46,615 bases of DNA, from the IMG/VR virus record IMGVR_UViG_3300027573_000051, positions 1 through 46,615 of that record; one strand, given 5' to 3'. Shown here piece after piece: positions 37,612 through 44,348 of the stretch. This DNA is from a virus. The translations under genes were made by a program, and so were the position numbers. Positions within the stretch are counted from its first letter, which is position 1. Each line of letters begins with the position of its first letter. Below the pieces are notes generated by a model, which worked only from the letters and a program-made list of their open reading frames with translations, ran no database searches and was not told the DNA's origin.

Positions 37612-39300
37612 ATGAAAAATCTTTTAATATCCATATTATTCTTAATAAGCTACACAGTTTCGGCACAAGTTATCTCTGTCACCATCACAAAGGAATTAGA
37701 CACGCTTACTTTAACAAAAGTTCCAAAAAATAAAGTAATTAAAGTTGGGAAAATATCGTATGTAGATTCTACAATCAAGTATGATACCACAATCTCTACT
37801 GTTAAGAAGTATGTCCCAACAACTACTCCACCAACAACAGGAACAACGGTAAATTTTACATTTACTCAAATCCCAATAACTGACCCCGATATAATTTCAC
37901 CAGGAAGGGGCGCAGAACAATGGCATAACAGCACAGAGAGAATACCCAACCCAACAGAAGCGCAGCCTATTGGTATAGAAAATTCTTTAGATGTGTATTA
38001 CAGGATTCAATGGTCAGAAATGGAATCAGGGTTAACGGCAGGGAATTACACATGGGGAAGGTTGGATAATATATTCATAGATGCTATTAATAAAGGTCAA
38101 AGAGTTTCCTTTGGTATTATGACTGTTCATGCGGGGAATGGCACAGTAACTTATGATGGCGCACCAAGTTCATACCCTCAATATCTGCATAACTTAATGA
38201 AGTTGGAAGCTACCAATAGTAGAGATTGGGTTGGCGGTGGCGGGTGGATACCAAACTATAATTCTCCAAATTATATTTCAAGATTAAGAGCATTGCACCA
38301 AGCTACCGAAGATCATTTATTAGCTACCACATATACTCCAACAACCGGCCCAAATGCAGGTAAGACAGTAAGATTCTCCGATGTAGTTTATGTTATTGAT
38401 ATAAGAGGTTATGGTAATTACGGCGAATGGCATAGCGGTGGGTATTGTGATTGGAATACATATCCAGCAGGCAGGCAACCAACAGTAGCATCTTTAAAAG
38501 CAATTATTGACGCACACACACAAATATTTGATAAGTGGCCTCTTGCTATAATGATAGCTGCATTTGATGGTGGTGGTACATACATTCCATTATTTGTTCC
38601 TTATCCAGAAGTAGCTCACTATGCAGCAACAGCACGTAACGCATGGGGGCAAGTTGGATGGCGCAAAGATCAATACGGAGCAACAGATGGCTACCTTGCC
38701 ACACTACTTGAAAATAATAATGTAACATGGAATGGTTCACCACAGTTGAAAACCATTTTAATGAACACATGGAAAACTGCACCAATAACCGGAGAGCCGC
38801 CTTCGTGGACTGTCAATGGCCCAGACTTAATGCGCCAAGTTACTACCTACCATACCACATCATTTGGTAATGGTAATTACGGCCCTTACCCAGATGCAAC
38901 ATTAAGAAATCAAATAAGGGATGCTTTCAAAAAAGCAGGGTATAGATTAGTATTAACAAGTGGTAAAGCTGTAACAAGTACAGGTAATCTATCCATCAAT
39001 TTAGCATGGCAGAATATAGGAATTGCCCCAACTTATGAGAATTGGAATGTCGTATATGAATTAGTGAATAGCTCAAATGTAGTTGCATGGTCAGGAACGA
39101 GTACGTTTAAGCCTAAGTTTTTTCAACCAGGAACTACGCCAACAACAGTAGTAGAGAATTTCCCTGTTAGTGTACCAACAGGAACATATACATTGAGAGT
39201 AGCCATTAAAGACCCGACTAATTATAGGGCTAATGGTGTATTGGCAATAACAGGGAGAACAACTAACGGGTATTATAATTTAGGAACAATAACGTATTAA
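37612..39300 (+). CDS. Secreted TIM-barrel glycoside-hydrolase-like protein, copy 2
   Basis: A 562-residue paralogue of the preceding protein. Signal peptide MKNLLISILFLISYTVSA plus Gln. An extra N-terminal segment (about 20-85, with LDTLTLTKVPKNKVIKVGKI and a Thr/Pro stretch) is absent from copy 1. The barrel repeats the same marks: GRGAEQWHNSTERIPNP, SFGIMTVHAGNG, DIRGYGNYGEWHSGG (Glu272) and PITGEPPSW (Glu395). The beta sandwich has NLAWQNIGIAPTYENW and GTYTLRVAIKDPTNYRAN. Most of the barrel is clearly conserved between copies, but the two differ enough that the duplication is not recent. It may attack a related but different glycan. It is the last of the large exported proteins, before the lysis cluster. 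Confidence 0.65.
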   Translation: MKNLLISILFLISYTVSAQVISVTITKELDTLTLTKVPKNKVIKVGKISYVDSTIKYDTTISTVKKYVPTTTPPTTGTTVNFTFTQIPITDPDIISPGRGAEQWHNSTERIPNPTEAQPIGIENSLDVYYRIQWSEMESGLTAGNYTWGRLDNIFIDAINKGQRVSFGIMTVHAGNGTVTYDGAPSSYPQYLHNLMKLEATNSRDWVGGGGWIPNYNSPNYISRLRALHQATEDHLLATTYTPTTGPNAGKTVRFSDVVYVIDIRGYGNYGEWHSGGYCDWNTYPAGRQPTVASLKAIIDAHTQIFDKWPLAIMIAAFDGGGTYIPLFVPYPEVAHYAATARNAWGQVGWRKDQYGATDGYLATLLENNNVTWNGSPQLKTILMNTWKTAPITGEPPSWTVNGPDLMRQVTTYHTTSFGNGNYGPYPDATLRNQIRDAFKKAGYRLVLTSGKAVTSTGNLSINLAWQNIGIAPTYENWNVVYELVNSSNVVAWSGTSTFKPKFFQPGTTPTTVVENFPVSVPTGTYTLRVAIKDPTNYRANGVLAITGRTTNGYYNLGTITY

Positions 39301-39327
39301 TAATAAAAAGCAAAAAATGTGAGAACA

Positions 39328-39513
39328 ATGGACAATCATAATGCGGATCAAGGCAATATATCGTTGTTAATTTCTATCATAACAGGTATGCTTGCATGGA
39401 TAGGATCATATAGTTTGGGGGAAGTTTTTAAAGGGGTGTCAATGGCAGTCTCTATTATAGCCGGTATAATGGCTATTCGGTATTATTATTATGCAACCAA
39501 AAAACAGAAATAA
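39328..39513 (+). CDS. Two-helix membrane protein, holin candidate
   Basis: A 61-residue product from the ATG at 39328; an in-frame GTG at 39319 would add three residues. After a short polar start come two hydrophobic segments, about 11-30 (SLLISIITGMLAWIGSYSL) and 35-52 (KGVSMAVSIIAGIMAIRYY), then a basic tail (YATKKQK). Small size, two transmembrane helices, charged C-terminus and a place a few hundred bases before an endolysin fit a class II holin that lets the endolysin cross the inner membrane. The next small gene has the same layout, so either could be the holin. Confidence 0.55.
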   Translation: MDNHNADQGNISLLISIITGMLAWIGSYSLGEVFKGVSMAVSIIAGIMAIRYYYYATKKQK

Positions 39514-39515
39514 AT

Positions 39516-39797
39516 ATGGCTGACGTAAAATTCGGGCGCAAGCAATTAGCAAATCCAACACCTAAAGGGATAGCTTTTAAAATCAATATCGTAATGGCAA
39601 TAGCTACGGCAATAGCAGGTTGGATTAATACCGTTGATTTTATTCCAGCAAGACCATCAAGTATCACAGCAGCTATATTAAGTTTGGTTGTATTGATCTG
39701 CATGGCGGTTAAACCGTTCTATGGTGTTGAAACAACAGAAACAGAAGTACCTATTGATGAAGTAGGTGAAATGGAAGAAACGGAAACAAAAAAGTAA
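39516..39797 (+). CDS. Two-helix membrane protein, second holin or antiholin candidate
   Basis: A 93-residue protein. Hydrophobic segments lie at about 20-37 (AFKINIVMAIATAIAGWI) and 49-66 (SITAAILSLVVLICMAVK), and the tail is strongly acidic (VPIDEVGEMEETETKK). It begins three bases after the preceding two-helix gene. A pair of small membrane proteins in front of an endolysin often means holin and antiholin, but the sequence cannot say which is which. The acidic tail contrasts with the basic tail of its neighbour, which could allow the two to interact. Confidence 0.5.
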   Translation: MADVKFGRKQLANPTPKGIAFKINIVMAIATAIAGWINTVDFIPARPSSITAAILSLVVLICMAVKPFYGVETTETEVPIDEVGEMEETETKK

Positions 39798-39822
39798 CTA
39801 CTAACAATTAAATATCTGAACA

Positions 39823-40137
39823 ATGGCAAAAGGAAAATTTCTCTCAGGTTTACAAGAATTTCTAATTGGATTCGTCGCCCCTAATTGGTTTGACAATTTA
39901 GCGGCACAAGGTACAGGACTTTTAGAAGAAGCCTATACTGAAAATCCAGAGTTAATCACGAACCTATTAAAATCATTGTACCCACTAATTGATGTGTACG
40001 CTGAAAGAGCAGTGGCGAAAACTAAAACGAAATTAGATGACAAAGCAGTTCAATCAATTAAAACAGCATTGGAAGGGTTTGCTTCGAGTAAAGGCATTGA
40101 ATTGCCAAATCTCGATGAGGGCCAAGCCGACGACTAA
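39823..40137 (+). CDS. Small soluble protein between membrane proteins and terminator
   Basis: A 104-residue protein, mainly helical: LSGLQEFLIGFVAPNWFDNL, ELITNLLKSLYPLIDVYAER, AVQSIKTALEGFASSKGIEL, ending in acidic LDEGQADD. It has no clear transmembrane segment or catalytic motif. It follows the second two-helix gene by 25 bases and is followed by a strong terminator, so it closes the transcription unit that begins with the fibre genes. I do not recognise the family. Confidence 0.45.
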   Translation: MAKGKFLSGLQEFLIGFVAPNWFDNLAAQGTGLLEEAYTENPELITNLLKSLYPLIDVYAERAVAKTKTKLDDKAVQSIKTALEGFASSKGIELPNLDEGQADD

Positions 40138-40165
40138 GATTAGTTCTTTATTGGTTCGCAAAATT

Positions 40166-40193
40166 AGCCGCTTCAAGTGGGAGGCGGCTTTTT
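40166..40193 (+). terminator. Intrinsic terminator after the fibre/holin unit
   Basis: A 9-bp stem with one G-T wobble (AGCCGCTTC at 40166-40174 with GAGGCGGCT at 40181-40189), a six-base loop and five T residues. It separates the upstream unit from the endolysin gene. Confidence 0.8.
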
Positions 40194-40200
40194 CTTTGGT

Positions 40201-40272
40201 ATGAAGTGGGTGAATAGAATAGCTTTTATGCTGTTTACAATTTATCTATTTCACGGTTGCCTCACTTGTTAA
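40201..40272 (+). CDS. Possible 23-residue membrane peptide
   Basis: A very short frame, ATG at 40201 to TAA at 40270-40272. The product begins MKWVNRIAFMLFTIYLFHGC, one hydrophobic stretch followed by two Cys. It could be a tiny lipopeptide or membrane peptide of a lysis cassette, or chance. It starts eight bases after the terminator T-run, which speaks against strong expression. Confidence 0.2.
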   Translation: MKWVNRIAFMLFTIYLFHGCLTC

Positions 40273-40284
40273 AATTCAATAGCT

Positions 40285-40839
40285 ATGACACAAACAAGGA
40301 TATTATATTGGATAAAAGAGAACCTTGCGCCGGTAATAAATAAAGCATTAAAAGAGAATGAAGGTGTCATATACACAGAGGATTGGTTGGCAGCAATGGC
40401 ATATAGAGAAACAGGGTTTTTAATAGCTAGGTATGCAGATAAAAAAATGTCTCCCGATTCTATCCACTCAATTATTAAAGGCGATTATGGCCGGAGAGAT
40501 GGAGAATTAGAAAAGCAGTATCATGGCTTTGGTTATTGGCAAATAGATATTGGGAGCTATCCAGAGTTTGTTAAATCAGGGCAATGGAAAGACCCGTATT
40601 TAACCTGCATGAAAGCTATTCATGTATTGGAAGAAAAAAGAAAGTATTTAGCTAAGAGAGTTGACATTGATAAGATAGGATTAGACACCTACCACAGAGC
40701 AATAACAGCAGCGTATAATTGTGGGCAAGGTAATGTTATGAGAGCAATAGAGAAAGGAGTTGATGTTGACAGATATACTCATCAAGGGGATTACTCAAAA
40801 GTTGTTTGGTCATTAAGAGATGCGTATAAATTACTATGA
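40285..40839 (+). CDS. Endolysin, lysozyme-fold glycan hydrolase
   Basis: A 184-residue protein. The lysozyme/lytic-transglycosylase signature is clear: DWLAAMAYRETGF with the catalytic-type Glu42, then YHGFGYWQIDIGSYPEF (about 80-96), and AITAAYNCGQGNVMRAI (about 138-155), the AYN motif that shapes the active cleft. It would cut the glycan strands of peptidoglycan at the end of infection. It has no signal peptide, so it needs a holin; two candidates lie just upstream. It overlaps the next small gene at the stop codon (ATGATG). The fold is shared with the virion protein at 16374-17294, but the two are not close relatives. Confidence 0.8.
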   Translation: MTQTRILYWIKENLAPVINKALKENEGVIYTEDWLAAMAYRETGFLIARYADKKMSPDSIHSIIKGDYGRRDGELEKQYHGFGYWQIDIGSYPEFVKSGQWKDPYLTCMKAIHVLEEKRKYLAKRVDIDKIGLDTYHRAITAAYNCGQGNVMRAIEKGVDVDRYTHQGDYSKVVWSLRDAYKLL

Positions 40840-41009
40840 TGCTAACCTATTATAAAGGGTATGCCATTCAGGAAATAAATGGCTTGTGGAGATTGGTATT
40901 ATCACCTTATGAGTTTTATTCCTCACTTGAGGCAATTAGAAAACAAATAGATATACTATATGACAAAAGCAGACTTGGCAAGGAAGTACAGAAAAGAAGC
41001 GGGGAGTAA
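40836..41009 (+). CDS. Small 57-residue phage protein
   Basis: ATG at 40836, overlapping the endolysin stop, to TAA at 41007-41009. The product opens MMLTYYKGYAIQEINGLWRL and continues with PYEFYSSLEAIRKQIDILYD. This looks like a compact strand-strand-helix mini-domain in which a 'YKGY.I...NG.W' hairpin is followed by a helix. Its last 50 bases overlap the metallophosphoesterase gene in another frame. The gap would otherwise be empty, and the start overlap suggests real translation. I cannot name the family. Confidence 0.5.
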   Translation: MMLTYYKGYAIQEINGLWRLVLSPYEFYSSLEAIRKQIDILYDKSRLGKEVQKRSGE

Positions 41010-41955
41010 GACCCCACATGCTGAATTAGCCAGAAAAATGCACAAAGAACAGCCTATAATGTTCCCTACTATTGAGACGGCAAGAGATTCTCTTAGGTAC
41101 ATTGAAGGTAAGTCAGGCGGTCGAAAAGCAAAATTCGTTAAAGAAACAGAGTTTTTTATGGAAGAAAAAAGAAGTACAAACCCGTATGCTTTGCCTGAAC
41201 CAGATAGTGACGATTTAGAGCCTTACAGATTGCCAAAATCGTTTAATGATTTCATTTTAGCTGGTGATTTCCACATACCAAACCACAGGATGCCACCAAT
41301 AAATGCAATGATTAACTACGCTAAAGAAAACAAAATAACAAAGCTATTCATAAATGGGGATTTACTAGACAATACGCCATTTTCTAAGTGGGTAAATGAA
41401 CCAGTTCGGCCATCCGATGTTCCACGTTGGTTTGACATGGCAAAAGATTTCCTTAAAACATTAAAGCAAACCTTTACTGAAATATATTGGTTAGAGGGGA
41501 ATCACGACTTTTGGTTCAAAAGATTTTTAATGACTAAGGCAGAACTTCTTTTTGGCGATAAATACTTCCATTTAGAGCAAAGGTTAGCCTTAAATGAATT
41601 AGGGGTTAAATACATTGACCAAAAATATCTTGTCAAGGCGGGGCATTTAAACATCGTACACGGGCATATATTATTCAGGGGTGGCGGCAGCTATGCAAAT
41701 GCAGCTAGGATGCTTTACCAAAAGACAAAGGCCAATACAATAGCATCCCATGTCCATGTTGAGAGTTCGCATAGTGAACCAGATTTAAATGATAAGCTGA
41801 TCACCACTTTTACAACCGGCTGCATGTGTTCCCTTAGACCAGATTACCAACCATACGGCGGGAAGGCTTGTCATGGCTTTGCCCACATTCAAATAAAGAA
41901 TAACGGTGATTTTAATTTAAAGAACTTCCGTATTTACAAAGGCGAAATTATGTAG
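40960..41955 (+). CDS. Calcineurin-like metallophosphoesterase with N-terminal helical domain
   Basis: A 331-residue protein. The metal ligands of the family are all there: GDFHIP (Asp103, His105), NGDLLDN (Asp134), GNHD (Asn181, His182), VHGH (His234, His236) and ASHVH (His264, His266). The enzyme should hydrolyse phosphoester bonds; the target could be nucleic acid ends, nucleotides or phosphoproteins. The first 65 residues form a separate helical unit (LARKYRKEAGSKTPHAELAR and PTIETARDSLRYIEGKSGG) that might bind nucleic acid in helix-turn-helix fashion. It lies after the endolysin in a run of short overlapping genes. Compared with host homologues the extra N-terminal domain is the notable part. 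Confidence 0.85.
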   Translation: MTKADLARKYRKEAGSKTPHAELARKMHKEQPIMFPTIETARDSLRYIEGKSGGRKAKFVKETEFFMEEKRSTNPYALPEPDSDDLEPYRLPKSFNDFILAGDFHIPNHRMPPINAMINYAKENKITKLFINGDLLDNTPFSKWVNEPVRPSDVPRWFDMAKDFLKTLKQTFTEIYWLEGNHDFWFKRFLMTKAELLFGDKYFHLEQRLALNELGVKYIDQKYLVKAGHLNIVHGHILFRGGGSYANAARMLYQKTKANTIASHVHVESSHSEPDLNDKLITTFTTGCMCSLRPDYQPYGGKACHGFAHIQIKNNGDFNLKNFRIYKGEIM

Positions 41956-41956
41956 T

Positions 41957-42175
41957 ATGAGTGAAAAGATAATAATGTGCAGCGATAGTAAATGCCCACT
42001 AAGAAAGCAATGCCATAGGTTTTCAATAAGGCCACAAAAAGGGCAGAGCTTTTTTTTATTCAGCCCAAGAGAAGTGGATAATAAGCTATTTGTTTGTGAT
42101 ATGTTTTGGGGTGATAGTTCACAGTTATTATTTGAACAACTTAAAGAAATAGTAAAGAGTGAAAATAAAGACTGA
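41957..42175 (+). CDS. Cys-rich mini-protein, likely metal-binding
   Basis: A 72-residue protein with a cluster of four Cys and a His: MCSDSKCPLRKQCHRFSI near the start, then a fourth Cys in LFVCDMFWG (about 47). The spacing would suit one zinc or iron site. The end is helical (QLLFEQLKEIVKSE). It starts one base after the phosphoesterase stop and overlaps the next gene by 17 bases. The function is unknown; a small adaptor or inhibitor is possible. Confidence 0.55.
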   Translation: MSEKIIMCSDSKCPLRKQCHRFSIRPQKGQSFFLFSPREVDNKLFVCDMFWGDSSQLLFEQLKEIVKSENKD

Positions 42176-42380
42176 ATACGATATTGAGGATGTTTTGTAT
42201 ATCAAAATAGACCCCGAACAATTACCTCATAGAGTGGTGGGAATTGTGATCTTGCCAGGAGCCATTAAATACCGGCTAAGTTATTTAGGGGAAGAATATG
42301 AACTATACAACTTTGAACTATCAAAGGATATTAATCTAATTTCTGACGATGTAAACCCGCCGAATGAAAGTGAAGAATGA
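42159..42380 (+). CDS. Small beta-rich protein, unknown
   Basis: A 73-residue product from a GTG start inside the end of the preceding gene. The sequence runs KIKTEYDIEDVLYIKID, HRVVGIVILPGAIKYRLSYL and EEYELYNFELSK, four or five strands as in a small SH3-like or KOW-like barrel, with an acidic tail. Such barrels are common in tiny phage proteins, but the family is not certain. Start choice rests on the fit of the strand pattern and the overlap; no ATG lies near it. Confidence 0.5.
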   Translation: MKIKTEYDIEDVLYIKIDPEQLPHRVVGIVILPGAIKYRLSYLGEEYELYNFELSKDINLISDDVNPPNESEE

Positions 42381-42616
42381 GAAAACTAATAATTATTTTA
42401 TGCCTGTATTTATTATCCTGTTCTCCTGAAAAGGCTTTGCAAGTTCATGGTGAATATTGGGTATTGGTAGAAAAAAAAGAAGCTACCAGATATATAGATA
42501 GCTTCACTTGGTTAATATGGGAAAATCAAAACGGGATACGGTATTGGGAAGGTGTTTCAGATATTAGAGCTTCGGCTTATCCAATAGGAACAATGATATA
42601 TAATAGAACTAAATAA
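42377..42616 (+). CDS. Small lipoprotein (79 residues)
   Basis: Starts MRKLIIILCLYLLSCSPEK, with a lipobox LLSC and Cys15 as the lipid-modified residue. The mature part is Trp/Tyr-rich and probably beta (GEYWVLVEKKEATRYIDSF, NGIRYWEGVSDIRASAYPIG). It overlaps the previous gene by ATGA and is the last rightward gene; a leftward gene ends ten bases further on. A role in lysis or in blocking superinfection at the envelope would fit such a protein, but is inference. Confidence 0.6.
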   Translation: MRKLIIILCLYLLSCSPEKALQVHGEYWVLVEKKEATRYIDSFTWLIWENQNGIRYWEGVSDIRASAYPIGTMIYNRTK

Positions 42617-42626
42617 CCGTTCATTT

Positions 42627-42842
42627 TTATCTTATATAAGTTCCATCGGGGTTTCGCCCCTTATTTTGGTAATTCCAAAGAGTTACCGTTTCAGCTAATG
42701 GGTATTTATTTTTACATTCTTCATCTGATAATACATTGTCTTTATCAGAATAAAATCCAGTTCCTAACCATCCTAAATAGGTGTATGGCATTTGCTCTCT
42801 TGCTTCTTTGTTTTTAAGATACTCTCTTAGTGGCTGATTCAT
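42627..42842 (-). CDS. Small 71-residue protein, unknown
   Basis: Sequence marks: MNQPLREYLKNKEAREQMPY, LGWLGTGFYSDKDNVLSDEE and WNYQNKGRNPDGTYIR. It is soluble, with a likely N-terminal helix and a Trp/Tyr/Gly-rich remainder. It is the last gene of the leftward block, four bases after the 88-residue gene, and converges on the lipoprotein gene. No family recognised. Confidence 0.5.
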   Translation of the reverse strand: MNQPLREYLKNKEAREQMPYTYLGWLGTGFYSDKDNVLSDEECKNKYPLAETVTLWNYQNKGRNPDGTYIR

Positions 42843-42846
42843 GCTT

Positions 42847-43113
42847 TTACATTTTTGCGTGTCCGTACAATTTTTTTCTGTTATTGTTTGGTAAAGAATA
42901 TACTTCTTTTTGAGCAGCTACTAACCATTTCTTTTCCTCAATAGCGTCGAATATCTCCTTTGCCACTAATAAAACTTCTTTTTCAGTATCATTAGGGAAT
43001 CTTTCAAAGGATATGTAATTTACCGTTACGCTTAACAATAGCTGTAATTGTTCATGAGTTTGACAGGAGGCCACCCATCTTAGAATGGCCTCTTTGTGCT
43101 GATCTAAATTCAT
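42847..43113 (-). CDS. Small helical protein (88 residues), unknown
   Basis: A helical protein: HKEAILRWVASCQTHEQLQL, VLLVAKEIFDAIEEKKWLVA, and a basic end (NNRKKLYGHAKM). It has no membrane segment. It lies three bases downstream of the 56-residue membrane gene and four bases upstream of the 71-residue gene on the same strand, so all three are probably on one message. The function is unknown. Confidence 0.5.
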   Translation of the reverse strand: MNLDQHKEAILRWVASCQTHEQLQLLLSVTVNYISFERFPNDTEKEVLLVAKEIFDAIEEKKWLVAAQKEVYSLPNNNRKKLYGHAKM

Positions 43114-43116
43114 ATT

Positions 43117-43287
43117 TTAGTTTTGGTTAAGAAATATATCTTCGTGAAGGGATTTTCTATCCCAGAATTTCACGGCTTGTTCTTCCAAGTTATCTTCGGT
43201 AGAACCGGAGCTAATTACTTTTACAAATAGATACACTACTAAGGAGTAGGCAATAAGGATAAGTGAAGCGGTTAATAGTGGGTGCAT
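43117..43287 (-). CDS. Small single-helix membrane protein (56 residues)
   Basis: From the ATG at 43287 to the TAA at 43117-43119. It opens MHPLLTASLILIAYSLVVYL and continues FVKVISSG, one transmembrane helix of about 20 residues. A charged part follows with STEDNLEEQAVKFWDRKSLH. The layout suggests N-out or N-in single-pass insertion with a cytoplasmic acidic tail. It is too short for many gene finders. The close spacing to its neighbour supports translation. Confidence 0.5.
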   Translation of the reverse strand: MHPLLTASLILIAYSLVVYLFVKVISSGSTEDNLEEQAVKFWDRKSLHEDIFLNQN

Positions 43288-43373
43288 AACGTTAGATTTA
43301 CAGATTTAAAAGGAGTTTTGTTTGCTAGTTCTAATATACAAAAGAAATTTAATATTTTGGTATCGTAAATCTA

Positions 43374-43667
43374 CTATTTGTCGGTTTTAGTTTTCCATAC
43401 ATAGTAGCAAGCATTCTTTTTTAATTGCACATTGTAATACCGGAGCAGCGTATCGCTGTTATTAGATACGAATATGTGCTTGTAGCCTCTTGGCGTTACT
43501 CTAATATCAGCTAAAGTACATTGAGTATAGTATTTAGCTAGGGTGCTTGGCTTCATATTTACGGCCTCCTGGTTATACCGATTAACGGAACAAGAGGAAA
43601 GGAAGGCAAGTAGAATTACTATTCCAACGGCCAATACTGTGTAGTTAGTGTTTTGTTTCTGTTTCAT
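43374..43667 (-). CDS. Small lipoprotein (97 residues)
   Basis: A charged start (MKQKQNTNYT) is followed by VLAVGIVILLAFLSSCSVN; the lipobox LSSC places the modified Cys at 26. The mature part includes AVNMKPSTLAKYYTQCTLAD, YKHIFVSNNSDTLLRYYNV and ends NACYYVWKTKTDK, with two more Cys that could form a disulfide in the periplasm. It is probably an envelope protein; the family is unknown. An 86-base AT-rich gap separates it from the next gene downstream. Confidence 0.55.
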   Translation of the reverse strand: MKQKQNTNYTVLAVGIVILLAFLSSCSVNRYNQEAVNMKPSTLAKYYTQCTLADIRVTPRGYKHIFVSNNSDTLLRYYNVQLKKNACYYVWKTKTDK

Positions 43668-43683
43668 GGTTTAATTTTAATCC

Positions 43684-43697
43684 CCCCGATTTCGGGG
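43684..43697 (-). terminator. Possible weak hairpin between leftward genes
   Basis: CCCCG pairs with CGGGG across ATTT. On the minus strand it follows the 61-residue gene and is followed by an A+T-rich run rather than a clean T tract, so termination, if any, would be partial. Confidence 0.3.
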
Positions 43698-43714
43698 TAA
43701 TTGATAATTATGGT

Positions 43715-43900
43715 TTATTTTCTTTTATAGTATGCCGCCCTTTTAATTTCGGTTATGACCCCATTTGTTGGGAATAATGAATGTTTAACGACTGATCTAG
43801 CGGCCCATTTTTCATCCATAGCGTTTACCCTTATTTTCATCTTCCCTTTGTCGAAGGTTGACACGGGAGGGTATTTTATTGTTACAATATACTGCTCCAT
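43715..43900 (-). CDS. Small 61-residue basic protein, unknown
   Basis: A short basic protein with strands and one helix: MEQYIVTIKYPPVSTFDKGK, MKIRVNAMDEKWAARSVVKH and GVITEIKRAAYYKRK. No signal or membrane segment. It starts two bases after the end of a small lipoprotein gene. The pattern of two strands, a helix with Trp, and a basic strand would suit a small ribosome- or nucleic-acid-binding protein, but that is a guess. Confidence 0.5.
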   Translation of the reverse strand: MEQYIVTIKYPPVSTFDKGKMKIRVNAMDEKWAARSVVKHSLFPTNGVITEIKRAAYYKRK

Positions 43901-43902
43901 AA

Positions 43903-44052
43903 CTAAGCCCTCATTTTACTTGTCCTATGTCTTGGTTCTTGCCCCTTCCAGCACGGGGATGATTGATAGTTTTTAGAACTGGCACAGCTTATGATCATTG
44001 AGGCCAGTAATGACCATGCAATGATGAATAGAATTAATCGTGTTGTTTTCAT
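43903..44052 (-). CDS. Small lipoprotein (49 residues)
   Basis: From the ATG at 44052 to the TAG at 43903-43905. Starts MKTTRLILFIIAWSLLASMI and then ISCASSKN; the lipobox IISC puts the modified Cys at 23. Only about 27 mature residues remain, with one more Cys (SSPCWKGQEPRHRTSK). Such tiny lipoproteins with a basic tail are known in Bacteroidetes genomes but their function is not. It is preceded by an A-rich leader and lies two bases from both neighbours. Confidence 0.5.
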   Translation of the reverse strand: MKTTRLILFIIAWSLLASMIISCASSKNYQSSPCWKGQEPRHRTSKMRA

Positions 44053-44054
44053 TT

Positions 44055-44168
44055 TTAATTTAATTTATAGTTGAAAGATTTGATACTAAGATGAAAATAC
44101 TCATATCGTAATATGTATGCCTCTACCATTGGGTGGGCCTGAGTTGTTATTTTCTGCATATTGATCAT
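44055..44168 (-). CDS. Possible 37-residue peptide
   Basis: From the ATG at 44168, overlapping the stop of the preceding lipoprotein gene (ATGA), to a TAA at 44055-44057, two bases before the next start. The product is MINMQKITTQAHPMVEAYIL plus RYEYFHLSIKSFNYKLN. It has no known motif. Spacing to both neighbours is what supports it; it could also be the decayed end of the upstream gene. Confidence 0.3.
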   Translation of the reverse strand: MINMQKITTQAHPMVEAYILRYEYFHLSIKSFNYKLN

Positions 44169-44317
44169 AGGTAAAAGCCCCCCGCTTGCTTTGTGTGTCT
44201 CACCCCTCTGCAATCTTTTTTCGTCACTGAGCAAGAACTAAAGGATATTACTAAGGCAATAAGCACAGCCAATAAAAAGTAATTTGATAGCTTGTTGTTA
44301 TACGGTTGTTTTTTCAT
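44165..44317 (-). CDS. Small lipoprotein (50 residues)
   Basis: From the ATG at 44317 to the TGA at 44165-44167. Starts MKKQPYNNKLSNYFLLAVLI and continues ALVISFSSCSVTKKD; the lipobox FSSC places the modified Cys at 29. The mature part is only about 22 residues, basic, with a second Cys (DCRGVRHTKQAGGFYL). It resembles the 49-residue lipoprotein downstream in plan (Cys, Lys-rich, Cys, basic end), so the two may be diverged copies. The upstream hairpin at 44349-44372 separates it from the next gene. Confidence 0.5.
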   Translation of the reverse strand: MKKQPYNNKLSNYFLLAVLIALVISFSSCSVTKKDCRGVRHTKQAGGFYL

Positions 44318-44348
44318 TTTATTATAGTTTTAAAGTGTTTTAAAGAGA

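Noticed and set aside
43755-43976. Rightward frame of 73 residues
   Set aside because: It is antisense to two small leftward genes whose starts and stops abut each other; it has no leader or motif.
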